This document shows, one piece after another, positions 41,905 through 50,648 of a stretch of 64,000 bases of DNA. The position numbers and the translations under genes are program-made. Numbering within the stretch: position 1 is the first letter of the stretch; every line of letters starts with the position of its first letter. The notes under the pieces are model-generated. The model saw only the letters and a list, made by a program, of their open reading frames with translations, searched no databases and had not been told where the DNA came from. The stretch spans positions 62,001-126,000 of the forward strand of contig JAKADN010000001.1 in the NCBI GenBank assembly GCA_021820445.1. Direction: 5' to 3'. Origin of the DNA: Nitrospirota bacterium (GTDB taxonomy: Bacteria > Nitrospirota > Leptospirillia > Leptospirillales > Leptospirillaceae).

Positions 41905-43467
41905 TTGAAAGTGTCCGCCGAAACGCGGCTCGGTTTCTTTGTCCTGGTCGCGTTGGGGGTGATCGCCTTTCTTTCCATGCGCCTTGGCCATCACAAGTTG
42001 AAGCCGGACCACTCATTTGCTTTTTATGCCGAATTTTCCTCCGTGGACGGCCTTGAAAAAGGGACCGATGTCGAGGTGGCGGGCGTAAAGGTGGGAGAGG
42101 TCGATGCCATTACCCTGAGCCCTGCCGGCCTGGCTCGTGTCCGCATGCTGGTCAGCAAGAAAGTGGTAATCCCCTCCGATGCCCGGGCGATCATCTTTTC
42201 CAACGGCTTTTTGGGAAAGATGTATGTCGAGATCGAGCCCGGCCCTTCGGGGGTCAGACCTCGTCTCGACCCGGAAAGGGATCGGGAGCCTCCGGGAATC
42301 CTTCGCAGGATTTTTGGCGAAATTCCAGGGCCCGACAAGGCTTGGGCCGATGAGGGAAATACCCCCGCCTCGGGGGGGCCTCCTTCGACTGTCCCACCGT
42401 CTGCCTCTCCTCCAGGTTCCCGCGATCCGTCCCCTTCTGGAGAACTCAAGCCGGGTGCGACCCTGGTCGCCCCGGGAACCACCGTGAGCGTCAACAGGCT
42501 TGTCAAAAAGCTCAACAAGATCGCCGATGACATTCAGGCGGTCTCCAACTCCCTCAAAGGATCGATAGGGACATCCCAGGGAAAGGAGCAGCTCCGAAGG
42601 ACCCTCAAGCATCTGGACGAACTTACGACCAATCTCCGGGATTTTACGGTGAGCCTCAAGAAAAAATCTCCGGACATTCTCAACAAGGTCGACTCCATCG
42701 CCAACAAGATTGACAACGGGGTGGGGACAATCGGATCGCTGGTCAACAAGAACGACGTCTACGACAATGCTGACCAGTCCCTGGCCCATCTGAACAGTAT
42801 CCTGAAGAAGATCGACGAGGGACAGGGAACGATCGGAAAGCTGGTCAACAATCCGGACGTCTATGACAACCTGTCGAAAACCCTCAAAAAGCTGTCGGGG
42901 GTCACGAACAAGGCGGACCGCATGGAGCTGAACGTCTGGATGCGGGGTTTCTATATGCCGAGAGCCGGCACGGCCGAAGGCTTCTTCACGCTCGATCTCT
43001 ATCCCCGGTCGGACAAGTTTTACCGGATCCAGGTGGTGAGCACCACGAATCCCTACTACACCCAATCGACCCCCTACACCCAGATCAACGGAAACTATGT
43101 GGCAGGTCCGACTCAGATTACCGGGACAACCCAGGGTATCAAGTTCAGTGTGGAGTTCGGGGAGAAGTTCGGAGACTTCGACGTCAGGGCCGGTTTGATT
43201 CAGAACAGCTTCGGGTTCGGGGCCGACTACCAGATTTTAAAAAATCTCTTCCTCACCCTGACGGTTTACAATATCGGCACCTACGATCCGTTGACCCCCA
43301 ACCCCTATTCCCGTCTGTACCTGACCTACACGCTCTTCAACCATATCTGGCTCAACGCGGGATATTACAATGCCTTCAACTCGAGCGTGGCCTCTCCCCT
43401 GGTCGGTGGCGGGATCATTTTGAACGACGAAACCCTCAAGTATCTCATCGCGGGACATCTTCCCTGA
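41905..43467 (+). CDS. MCE/MlaD-family protein with extended, barrel-like C-terminus
   Basis: Single N-terminal TM plus MCE domain (FAFYAEFSSVDGLEKGTDVEVAGVKVGEVDAITL), P/S-rich linker, coiled-coil repeats, then an alternating beta-rich C-terminal region; TTG start after GAAGGAG. Confidence 0.85.
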   Translation: MKVSAETRLGFFVLVALGVIAFLSMRLGHHKLKPDHSFAFYAEFSSVDGLEKGTDVEVAGVKVGEVDAITLSPAGLARVRMLVSKKVVIPSDARAIIFSNGFLGKMYVEIEPGPSGVRPRLDPERDREPPGILRRIFGEIPGPDKAWADEGNTPASGGPPSTVPPSASPPGSRDPSPSGELKPGATLVAPGTTVSVNRLVKKLNKIADDIQAVSNSLKGSIGTSQGKEQLRRTLKHLDELTTNLRDFTVSLKKKSPDILNKVDSIANKIDNGVGTIGSLVNKNDVYDNADQSLAHLNSILKKIDEGQGTIGKLVNNPDVYDNLSKTLKKLSGVTNKADRMELNVWMRGFYMPRAGTAEGFFTLDLYPRSDKFYRIQVVSTTNPYYTQSTPYTQINGNYVAGPTQITGTTQGIKFSVEFGEKFGDFDVRAGLIQNSFGFGADYQILKNLFLTLTVYNIGTYDPLTPNPYSRLYLTYTLFNHIWLNAGYYNAFNSSVASPLVGGGIILNDETLKYLIAGHLP

Positions 43468-43631
43468 TCCAGCTTCAATCGCTTCAGAATTTGACGAAAG
43501 GGCGTCGGATCAGTATTCTGAAAGGACAGAAAAAGAGTTTGAAGGAACACTGGCAGGATAATCCCCCTAAGGTCCGGCTCTTTCGGCGGCAAAGGGGTGT
43601 GTTGTCTTTTTGATCATTCCAAGGATAGTTA

Positions 43632-45185
43632 ATGACAGAGCGATACAGTCCTGAAGAGCAGCAGGCTCTTGAGATCGAAGGGACGTCTGGTGTCGATGAC
43701 ACCAGTCATTCCTCGAGACCCTCCTCACCCTCTCCTGGTCAGGGAGCCCGTGATCATATTCTCATTCGTTTTCTATCTTCCCTGATCCTCGCCATCGTCC
43801 TCTTCCTGACGCTGGCTGTTCTAACGATCTTCGGGACATTCATCGAGCAGGGAAGGGATCCATCCTTCTATCTCACCTCCTATGGTCCCAAATGGGGGCC
43901 CTGGATCCTGAACCTCAAGATCGACAACATTTACCATAGCTGGTATTACACGAGTCTTCTGGCGCTCCTTTGCGTCAATGCCCTGACGTGCGTCTACCGG
44001 CGTTTTCCGGTGACCATCCGGTCCCTCTTCAGGGAACGGGTCAGCGTCAGCCGTGAATTTCTGAAAAAACAGAAAGAATATCAGGAGATAGAAATCGCAC
44101 GCTCTCCGGTTATTCCTTCAGAAGTCCCCTCCTTGGTGGCCGATACCCTCAAGGCCCGGCATTACCAGGTCCAGACCGCAGGTGACGGGAAGGAAACCGC
44201 GATATATGCTCACAAAGGGGTCCTCGGGCGTATCGGATCCCATGTGGCCCACCTGTCGGTCATCGTCATTCTGGCGGGAGGACTGCTGGGCAGTCTGACA
44301 GGTTTTCGCTTGTTCGGGACCTTCTATGTGCATACGACCACCTTCATTCCCCAGGGGGGATGGGATCTTCGGGTCAACAAGTTCTGGATCACCCATTACA
44401 AGAACGGTATGGTCAAGTCCTATTTTAGCGATGTGGACATCCTGAAGGATGGCAAGATCCTGAAGCACAAGATCATTCAGGTCAACCATCCGCTGTCATT
44501 CCAGGGACTTCGATTTTACCAGGCGAGCTTCGGCGAGGCACCGGACCGCCTGGAGTCGGCCGACGTTCTGGTCGTCGACAAGGAGAAAAAGCAGTTTATC
44601 GGACGATTCTCCCTGGCCTGGGACAAGGCAACGCCGATTCCCAGAACCCCTTACACCCTGAAGGCTGTCCGATACGTGTCGGATTTTGCCTTTGATCCCA
44701 AGACCGGTTCTGTCTTCACCCAGTCTGAAAAGCCCAAGAACCCTGCCGTCCAAATCGAGGTGTACCAGGACGGAAAACTTCTCGGAAGTCCTTGGTTGTT
44801 CTATAAGTTTCCCCAAGTTCAGGTTCTCAAGAGCGTTCCGGAATTTTTCATCTTCGGAGGATATCATGCCCCTTTCTATACAGGACTTGAACTAGCCAAA
44901 GATCCAGGCGTTCCTATCGTCTGGACCGGATCTTTCCTGCTTGTCGGAGGTCTTTTCCTGTCCTCCTTCATCTTCCATCGGAAGATCTGGCTTCGGGTTC
45001 GTCCGCACGGCGACGCTCTTTCCATCGCTGTCGGCGGATTCGGACACAAGGACAAGATCGGGTTTGAGCGAGAGTTCGAAGCGATTGTCGCAGATCTGAA
45101 GACGGCGTTGTCGCCCCCCGATCGTCCGGCTCCGGAACCAGTGTCCGGGGCAATGACCCAGAGACCCTCCCTTTCAAATGGATAG
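43632..45185 (+). CDS. resB: Cytochrome c biogenesis protein ResB/Ccs1
   Basis: LTIFGTFIEQGRDPSFYLTSYGPKWGPWILNLKIDNIYHSWYYTSLLALLCVNALTCVYRRFP, GSHVAHLSVIVILAGGLLGSLTGF, HPLSFQGLRFYQASFG. Confidence 0.93.
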   Translation: MTERYSPEEQQALEIEGTSGVDDTSHSSRPSSPSPGQGARDHILIRFLSSLILAIVLFLTLAVLTIFGTFIEQGRDPSFYLTSYGPKWGPWILNLKIDNIYHSWYYTSLLALLCVNALTCVYRRFPVTIRSLFRERVSVSREFLKKQKEYQEIEIARSPVIPSEVPSLVADTLKARHYQVQTAGDGKETAIYAHKGVLGRIGSHVAHLSVIVILAGGLLGSLTGFRLFGTFYVHTTTFIPQGGWDLRVNKFWITHYKNGMVKSYFSDVDILKDGKILKHKIIQVNHPLSFQGLRFYQASFGEAPDRLESADVLVVDKEKKQFIGRFSLAWDKATPIPRTPYTLKAVRYVSDFAFDPKTGSVFTQSEKPKNPAVQIEVYQDGKLLGSPWLFYKFPQVQVLKSVPEFFIFGGYHAPFYTGLELAKDPGVPIVWTGSFLLVGGLFLSSFIFHRKIWLRVRPHGDALSIAVGGFGHKDKIGFEREFEAIVADLKTALSPPDRPAPEPVSGAMTQRPSLSNG

Positions 45186-45284
45186 GCGGAGGGGAAAGTC
45201 ATGCAGGATGCGTCAACGAAAGAGACTCTCCCTGGAGTGGGAACTCCGGAGATCTTATATGTCGAAAACTGAGCAAGGAGACTG

Positions 45285-46139
45285 GTGATGTCCCTTATTA
45301 ATTCTGTCGGATCGTCCTTCATACTCTACAACACCGTGATCGTCCTTTATCTTGCCGGAACCGTCGCTTACTTCCTTTTCCTGATCTCCCACCGGAAAGA
45401 GGTGGGTAAGATTGCGTCCACCGTGACGTTCTCGGGCTGGATCGTCAACACGGCCGCCCTTGTGGGACGCGGAGTTGCGGACCACCACGCTCCCTGGTCC
45501 AATCTCTACGAAACCCTGTTCCTGTTCTCATGGGCTTCTGTTCTCGGCTACATGGTCATGGAGTTCAAATACAAGGTTCGCGTTGCGGGAGCTTTTGTCC
45601 TGACACTCGTCATGTTTGCGGTGGGAGCTGCACGCATGCTCCCTTACCGTTATCAGATGGTCGAGCCCCTTAATCCCGCCCTCAATTCCTACTGGCTCAA
45701 AATTCATGTTTTCACGATGTTTCTTTCCTATGCCGCCTTTGGAATTTCGGCTGCGCTTGCGGGAATCTATCTCGCCAAGCGTCGCGCCGAAAAAAAAGGG
45801 TCTGTGGGCTGGATCCTTCAAGAATTTCCTTCTGCGGAGGACCTGGACGACCTGACCTACAAATCCGTTCTCGTCGGCTTCCCCCTTCTGACGCTCGGTG
45901 TCATCTTTGGGGCAATGTGGGCCTATGAGGCCTGGGGAGGCTACTGGTCCTGGGATCCCAAGGAGACGTGGTCCCTGATCACCTGGTTCGTTTATGCAGC
46001 CTACCTGCACGCCCGCATGACTCGAGGGCTTCGGGGTGCTCCGAGTGCCTACTTTTCGATACTCGGATTTGTCGCGGTCATCTTTTTGTATTGGGGCGTC
46101 AGCTTTATCATCCCGGGTCTCCATGCCTACGCGGCTTAA
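45285..46139 (+). CDS. ccsA: Cytochrome c assembly protein CcsA/ResC
   Basis: ALVGRGVADHHAPWSNLYETLFLFSWA, WAYEAWGGYWSWDPKETWSLITWFVYAAYLHARMTRG. Confidence 0.96.
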   Translation: MMSLINSVGSSFILYNTVIVLYLAGTVAYFLFLISHRKEVGKIASTVTFSGWIVNTAALVGRGVADHHAPWSNLYETLFLFSWASVLGYMVMEFKYKVRVAGAFVLTLVMFAVGAARMLPYRYQMVEPLNPALNSYWLKIHVFTMFLSYAAFGISAALAGIYLAKRRAEKKGSVGWILQEFPSAEDLDDLTYKSVLVGFPLLTLGVIFGAMWAYEAWGGYWSWDPKETWSLITWFVYAAYLHARMTRGLRGAPSAYFSILGFVAVIFLYWGVSFIIPGLHAYAA

Positions 46140-46157
46140 GGAGGCGGGAGGAACAAA

Positions 46158-46757
46158 ATGAAGGGCGGAATGAAGGAAAAGTGGCCTTACATTGTGGCAG
46201 CCGCTGTCGTCGTGCTCGTTATCGGCTATGTCGTCAAGACGGCGAACATCACTCCGGTTTCAGTTGGGATGGTCGCTCCCGACTTCACCCTCTCCACCGT
46301 CGATGGAAAAACCGTTCATCTGTCGGATCTCAGGGGGAAGGTCGTGATGCTCAACTTTTGGGCGACCTGGTGCAAACCGTGCCGTCAGGAAATGCCCTCC
46401 ATGGAAGAAATGTATCATGGATTCAAGAATCTGGCGGGGGAGCGGTTCGAGTTGATCGCGGTCAATGAGAACAACGTATTCTATCAGGGCAAGATCAGGC
46501 CGTTCCTCACCAAGTACGGAATCGACTTTCCTGTTCCGGTGGACCCTCTGGGGAAGCTGGATCATCTCTACAAGATCACGGGGGTTCCCGAAACATTCAT
46601 CATCGATCAGAAAGGGGTCGTGGCGGAGCATGTGATCGGTCCGCGCGACTGGAGAATGAAGGACAGTCTGGTGACCGTACACAGTCTTCTCGATCATGGA
46701 CCCAGCACTCCGGCAGCCTATCTTGCCGCCAAGAAGGATGCCGCATCAGGCTATTGA
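46158..46757 (+). CDS. TlpA/ResA-family thioredoxin-like protein
   Basis: N-terminal TM; APDFTLSTVDGKTVHLSDLRGKVVMLNFWATWCKPCRQEMPSM. Confidence 0.93.
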   Translation: MKGGMKEKWPYIVAAAVVVLVIGYVVKTANITPVSVGMVAPDFTLSTVDGKTVHLSDLRGKVVMLNFWATWCKPCRQEMPSMEEMYHGFKNLAGERFELIAVNENNVFYQGKIRPFLTKYGIDFPVPVDPLGKLDHLYKITGVPETFIIDQKGVVAEHVIGPRDWRMKDSLVTVHSLLDHGPSTPAAYLAAKKDAASGY

Positions 46758-46767
46758 CAGGGTTCCA

Positions 46768-47355
46768 ATGAGAAGGTTCGCCGTGACGGGGAGACTGGTT
46801 TCGGGCCCCTCCCAGTATGCGCTGGTTCTCGTTATCTTGGGCGTTCTTTTTTTTATCTGGGAATCGGGCGTCGGAATGCCATCGGCATCCGCAGCCGGGT
46901 TGGACAGTGGTTTCTCCCGACCTCCGGCCCTTCCCTCGATTGTCCTCAGAGATCTCAGGGGGCAACGGTTCAACACAGCGAATCTATCGGGCCAGCCGCT
47001 CCTGATTTTGAACTTCCTGGCTCCATGGTGCGCCCCCTGCCTGCGGGAAATCCCGTCCCTTTCGAGACTGGCCCGGTCTTCGGGGGGATTGATCCGGATT
47101 CAGGGAGTTTTGGAAGGGCCGGTCGGACCGGAATCCTTGAAAAAGTTTCTCGGGAAGGGGCATTTCCCCTTCTCAATCCTTTTGGATCCCTCGATGGCCT
47201 TTTCCCGGGCGATGGGTGTGCGCGGCCTTCCGACGACCTTTGTCGTCGACTCCGGAGGGCGCATCGTGAGCCGCGTCACCGGAGCGGTCGACTGGAATGA
47301 CCCGCGCGTTCGACGCTACCTGAGGAGTTTTATTTCATCAAAGGCGGGTTTCTGA
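46768..47355 (+). CDS. Second TlpA-family thioredoxin-like protein
   Basis: PLLILNFLAPWCAPCLREIPSLSRLARS; signal/TM N-terminus. Confidence 0.88.
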   Translation: MRRFAVTGRLVSGPSQYALVLVILGVLFFIWESGVGMPSASAAGLDSGFSRPPALPSIVLRDLRGQRFNTANLSGQPLLILNFLAPWCAPCLREIPSLSRLARSSGGLIRIQGVLEGPVGPESLKKFLGKGHFPFSILLDPSMAFSRAMGVRGLPTTFVVDSGGRIVSRVTGAVDWNDPRVRRYLRSFISSKAGF

Positions 47356-48104
47356 TGTCGCATCAGCCGATTTCCTGGACTCTGGCATTCCTGGCAGGCC
47401 TTGTCTCCTTTGTCTCTCCATGCGTTCTTCCAATCGTTCCATCCTACGTCTCCTATATTACGGGGCTTTCCTTCGAAGAGCTGACGGGACGCTCTCAAAC
47501 ATTGTCTCGACAGGTGATCGTCCGTGAATCCCTTTTTCATGCGCTGATTTTCAGCCTTGGCTTTTCGACGCTCTTCATCGGGTTTGGGGCTTCGGCCTCT
47601 TTCCTGGGAGAACTGCTGCTGACCTATCAGGACGTCATTCGCAAACTCGGGGCGATCCTGATCATCCTCTTTGGCCTGTTCATCGCCGGCTGGCTCAGAA
47701 TTCCCTTTCTGAACAAGGAGCTTCATCTTCCCTTTCGAGGGAAGAAGGCCACTCTCTCCGGATCGTTTTTGGTCGGATTTGGGTTCGCCGCGGGATGGAC
47801 CCCCTGTGTCGGGCCGATTCTCGGAGCGATCCTCTTTTATGCGGGGACCCAGGGGACGGTGATGAAAGGGGTCGTCCTTCTCTCTTTCTATTCCCTGGGA
47901 TTGGCCATTCCCTTCATTCTTGCCTCTGTCCTTTTCAACCTTTTCCTGGGGAGTATGCGCTCCCTCCGGCAATGGATGCCCTGGATCACCCGGTTTTCAG
48001 GAGGGTTCCTGGTCGTCATGGGGGCTCTGATCTTTACGAACGCCTTCACCATTATTTCTGCCTTTCTCACCCAGCATCATATCGGCTGGACCCCCAACCT
48101 CTGA
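47355..48104 (+). CDS. ccdA: Cytochrome c biogenesis protein CcdA
   Basis: FLAGLVSFVSPCVLPIVPSYVSYITGLSFEEL, GFAAGWTPCVGPILGAIL. Confidence 0.96.
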   Translation: MSHQPISWTLAFLAGLVSFVSPCVLPIVPSYVSYITGLSFEELTGRSQTLSRQVIVRESLFHALIFSLGFSTLFIGFGASASFLGELLLTYQDVIRKLGAILIILFGLFIAGWLRIPFLNKELHLPFRGKKATLSGSFLVGFGFAAGWTPCVGPILGAILFYAGTQGTVMKGVVLLSFYSLGLAIPFILASVLFNLFLGSMRSLRQWMPWITRFSGGFLVVMGALIFTNAFTIISAFLTQHHIGWTPNL

Positions 48105-48117
48105 CTCAGGATCTTCG

Positions 48118-49362
48118 ATGACCCAAACAACCAATCCCTCGGACCAGAAGGACTCCCGGCCACTTGAGGTAGAGGTTCTGGTCGTGGGACTGGGCCCTGC
48201 TGGAAGCACGGCGCTCCGGACCTTGGTCGATGGCGGGGTCTCTGCCCTGGGAGTTGACAGGGCTGAATTTCCTCGGGAAAAGCCCTGTGGAGGGGGAGTC
48301 TCCGCCCGTACATTGCCGTATCTTCCCCCGAAACTTCTGGATGAGCTTCCCTACCAGACGACACAGGGGATCCGGCTTACCCTTCGGGGCACCCGGGAGC
48401 AATGCCAGGATTTCGGACGGCCGATCGCCTATCAGGTCCGGCGCGACCAGTTCGACCTTGCTCTCCTCGACAGGGCCCGCGCGTCCGGTGCCCGTATCAT
48501 GACCGGAGTCCGGAGCATCCAGCTGTCTCGCAAAGGGAATCGCTTCGAGGCGAAGATGGGGGAGAAGACCGTTCTGGCCAGGGCTGTCATGGCGGCGGAC
48601 GGAGCGACAAGCAAGGTTCTCCGGGATCTTGATCCCTCCTCCATGACGGAGACGAGGGACAATCCCCTTCTTCGACCCTGGACTTCCGCCGAGGGATGGG
48701 CCTCTCTCCGGGATCCTATCGACACGCGATATGTGGCCATCGACCTCGGACTTGTCGCGGGAGGGTATGCTTGGTCCTTTCCAAAAAAGGATTCTCTTTC
48801 TGGACTCGGAGTGGCCGGATTCCTCAAGCCTCTCGTCGATCCACGATCCGTGTTTGCAAGATATCTGGAATCGAGCCAGGCAAACCTTGATGGGGGAGGC
48901 GTCTTCACATGGCCCCTTCCGAACTTTCGTTCGGCCCGCCATGGCCGGGTTCCCGGACTTTTTCTCGTAGGAGACGCGGGCGGAATCGTCGATCCTTTCC
49001 TGGGAGAGGGAATTTATTATGCGGTTCTTTCAGGGACCAAGGCCGCGGAATCTTACATCCGGAGCCGGATCTCACCGGAGGCCGGCCCGGACCTCCCTGA
49101 ACGCTCAACTCATGATTATGTCAACTGGCTAAACAAGGAAATTTGGCCCGATTTCCGTCAGGGATCCCGGCTTGCCAAAACGATTTACCGGTTTCCAGGC
49201 TTCTTTTTTTCCTTGACGGGCAGATATCCCAAGCTTCTGGAGCTGTACGCCTCGATTCTGACGGGGGACAGGGACTATCGCTCTTTTTCCAGGGAAATCA
49301 TTGTCCGGGCCGTTAAGACACTCCTTCCGATACGGCGCCCCGCAGCCGGCCGCTTCCTGTGA
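48118..49362 (+). CDS. Geranylgeranyl reductase-family FAD-dependent oxidoreductase
   Basis: VEVLVVGLGPAGSTALRTL, EFPREKPCGGGVSARTL, FLVGDAGGIVDPFLGEGIYYAVLSG. Confidence 0.9.
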   Translation: MTQTTNPSDQKDSRPLEVEVLVVGLGPAGSTALRTLVDGGVSALGVDRAEFPREKPCGGGVSARTLPYLPPKLLDELPYQTTQGIRLTLRGTREQCQDFGRPIAYQVRRDQFDLALLDRARASGARIMTGVRSIQLSRKGNRFEAKMGEKTVLARAVMAADGATSKVLRDLDPSSMTETRDNPLLRPWTSAEGWASLRDPIDTRYVAIDLGLVAGGYAWSFPKKDSLSGLGVAGFLKPLVDPRSVFARYLESSQANLDGGGVFTWPLPNFRSARHGRVPGLFLVGDAGGIVDPFLGEGIYYAVLSGTKAAESYIRSRISPEAGPDLPERSTHDYVNWLNKEIWPDFRQGSRLAKTIYRFPGFFFSLTGRYPKLLELYASILTGDRDYRSFSREIIVRAVKTLLPIRRPAAGRFL

Positions 49363-50648
49363 TCCGCAGGGCTCCTGTGCTCAACCGTCTTGTCTCGGGA
49401 AGCCGCTCCCTGGCGACTCGCTCGGGTTCTGACGGAAAGATCCGGCTGGATCGTTCCTGGGCTTTTTACGGAGTCTACCTCTTCTCTGCAGCAGGATTTT
49501 CAGGGGGAGTTCCGGCCGGGGGGCTCTACGGGGCGGTCGTCCTGGGCCTCTCGACCGTATTTATGGCCCTTCTGGTGACCCTTCTTCATGAACTGGGCCA
49601 CCGAATGACGGCCCGGATTCTCCGTGTCCCCTACGATGGAAGCCGGCTTTCTTTCTGGGGAGGCTTTCCGGAGCACCGTGTCGATTTCGGGCCGCCAGGT
49701 CCGGCAGAGATCGCTGTCCGAGCCGCGGGGCCGGTCGTCAATCTTCTTCTATGGCAAATGTCCCTCTCGGTTCTGGCCTTCGCTGGAGGCGACTGGGCCT
49801 TTTTCTTTCCGCAGATCGCCTATCTTCTCCGGATATTCGCGAATCTGAACCTTCTCGTCGCCCTTCTGAACCTCTTCCCGGGCTTTCCTTTCGACGCGGG
49901 CGTCTTGATTGGGCTGGTTTTTTCCCAGGCGACGGGAAAAGATCGTCCTGGAATGGGGAGCCTTCCGGAAAAACTGGGATGGGCCGGCGGATTCATCCTC
50001 TCTCTGGCGGGACTTCTCCTGGTCGCCAGGGGGCTGCTGATTTCCGGATTCGGGGGACTGATTCTCGGGTATCTCGTGCTGAATATCCTCATGGACTTTC
50101 GGGAGAGGAACAGGATCGCCCAGATTCTGGAAGAGGAAGGCATTGAACGGTGGCTCCTTCCCGTACCCGCTCTCGTAAGACCGGAAATGTGGGTGCAGGA
50201 AGTGATCCTGGGCCCTTTCCTCCAGGGAGTCGAAGGTTGGGTCCCCGTCGTCTCGTCCGGGGAGGGGCGCTATCTGGGGGAGTTATCCTGGGAAATCCTG
50301 AGGACGCGGTCCTTTTCCCAGTGGGACGGTGTCCGGGTCTCTGATCTTCCCGGGATCGTTCCGGGCCCTGTCATCATTCAGGACGATTCCCCAAGCCGCA
50401 TTCTCGATCTCCTCGGCCGCCGCCCGGAGGGGCTCCCCGTCCTTCGAGAGGGACGTGTGTCGGGATGGATGAAGAGGGAACCCCTGGCCCGCTCAGCGAT
50501 GATCGAGGCCTATCTCGACCGGATTCCGATCCCTAAGTCAGGTCGAACGGATCGATCTGCCATTCCACCAGAATTTTCTTCCCCGGCCGGTAGTGTTCCC
50601 GGATCCGGGAAAGACGGTCATGGATCTCCCGGACCGTCGGAGCCTTGA
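49359..50648 (+). CDS. M50-family site-2 protease-like membrane protein with a CBS-like C-terminal region
   Basis: LLHELGHRMTARIL (HEXXH), NLFPGFPFDAGVLIGLVFSQATG; C-terminal region resembling paired CBS motifs. Confidence 0.85.
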   Translation: MIRRAPVLNRLVSGSRSLATRSGSDGKIRLDRSWAFYGVYLFSAAGFSGGVPAGGLYGAVVLGLSTVFMALLVTLLHELGHRMTARILRVPYDGSRLSFWGGFPEHRVDFGPPGPAEIAVRAAGPVVNLLLWQMSLSVLAFAGGDWAFFFPQIAYLLRIFANLNLLVALLNLFPGFPFDAGVLIGLVFSQATGKDRPGMGSLPEKLGWAGGFILSLAGLLLVARGLLISGFGGLILGYLVLNILMDFRERNRIAQILEEEGIERWLLPVPALVRPEMWVQEVILGPFLQGVEGWVPVVSSGEGRYLGELSWEILRTRSFSQWDGVRVSDLPGIVPGPVIIQDDSPSRILDLLGRRPEGLPVLREGRVSGWMKREPLARSAMIEAYLDRIPIPKSGRTDRSAIPPEFSSPAGSVPGSGKDGHGSPGPSEP

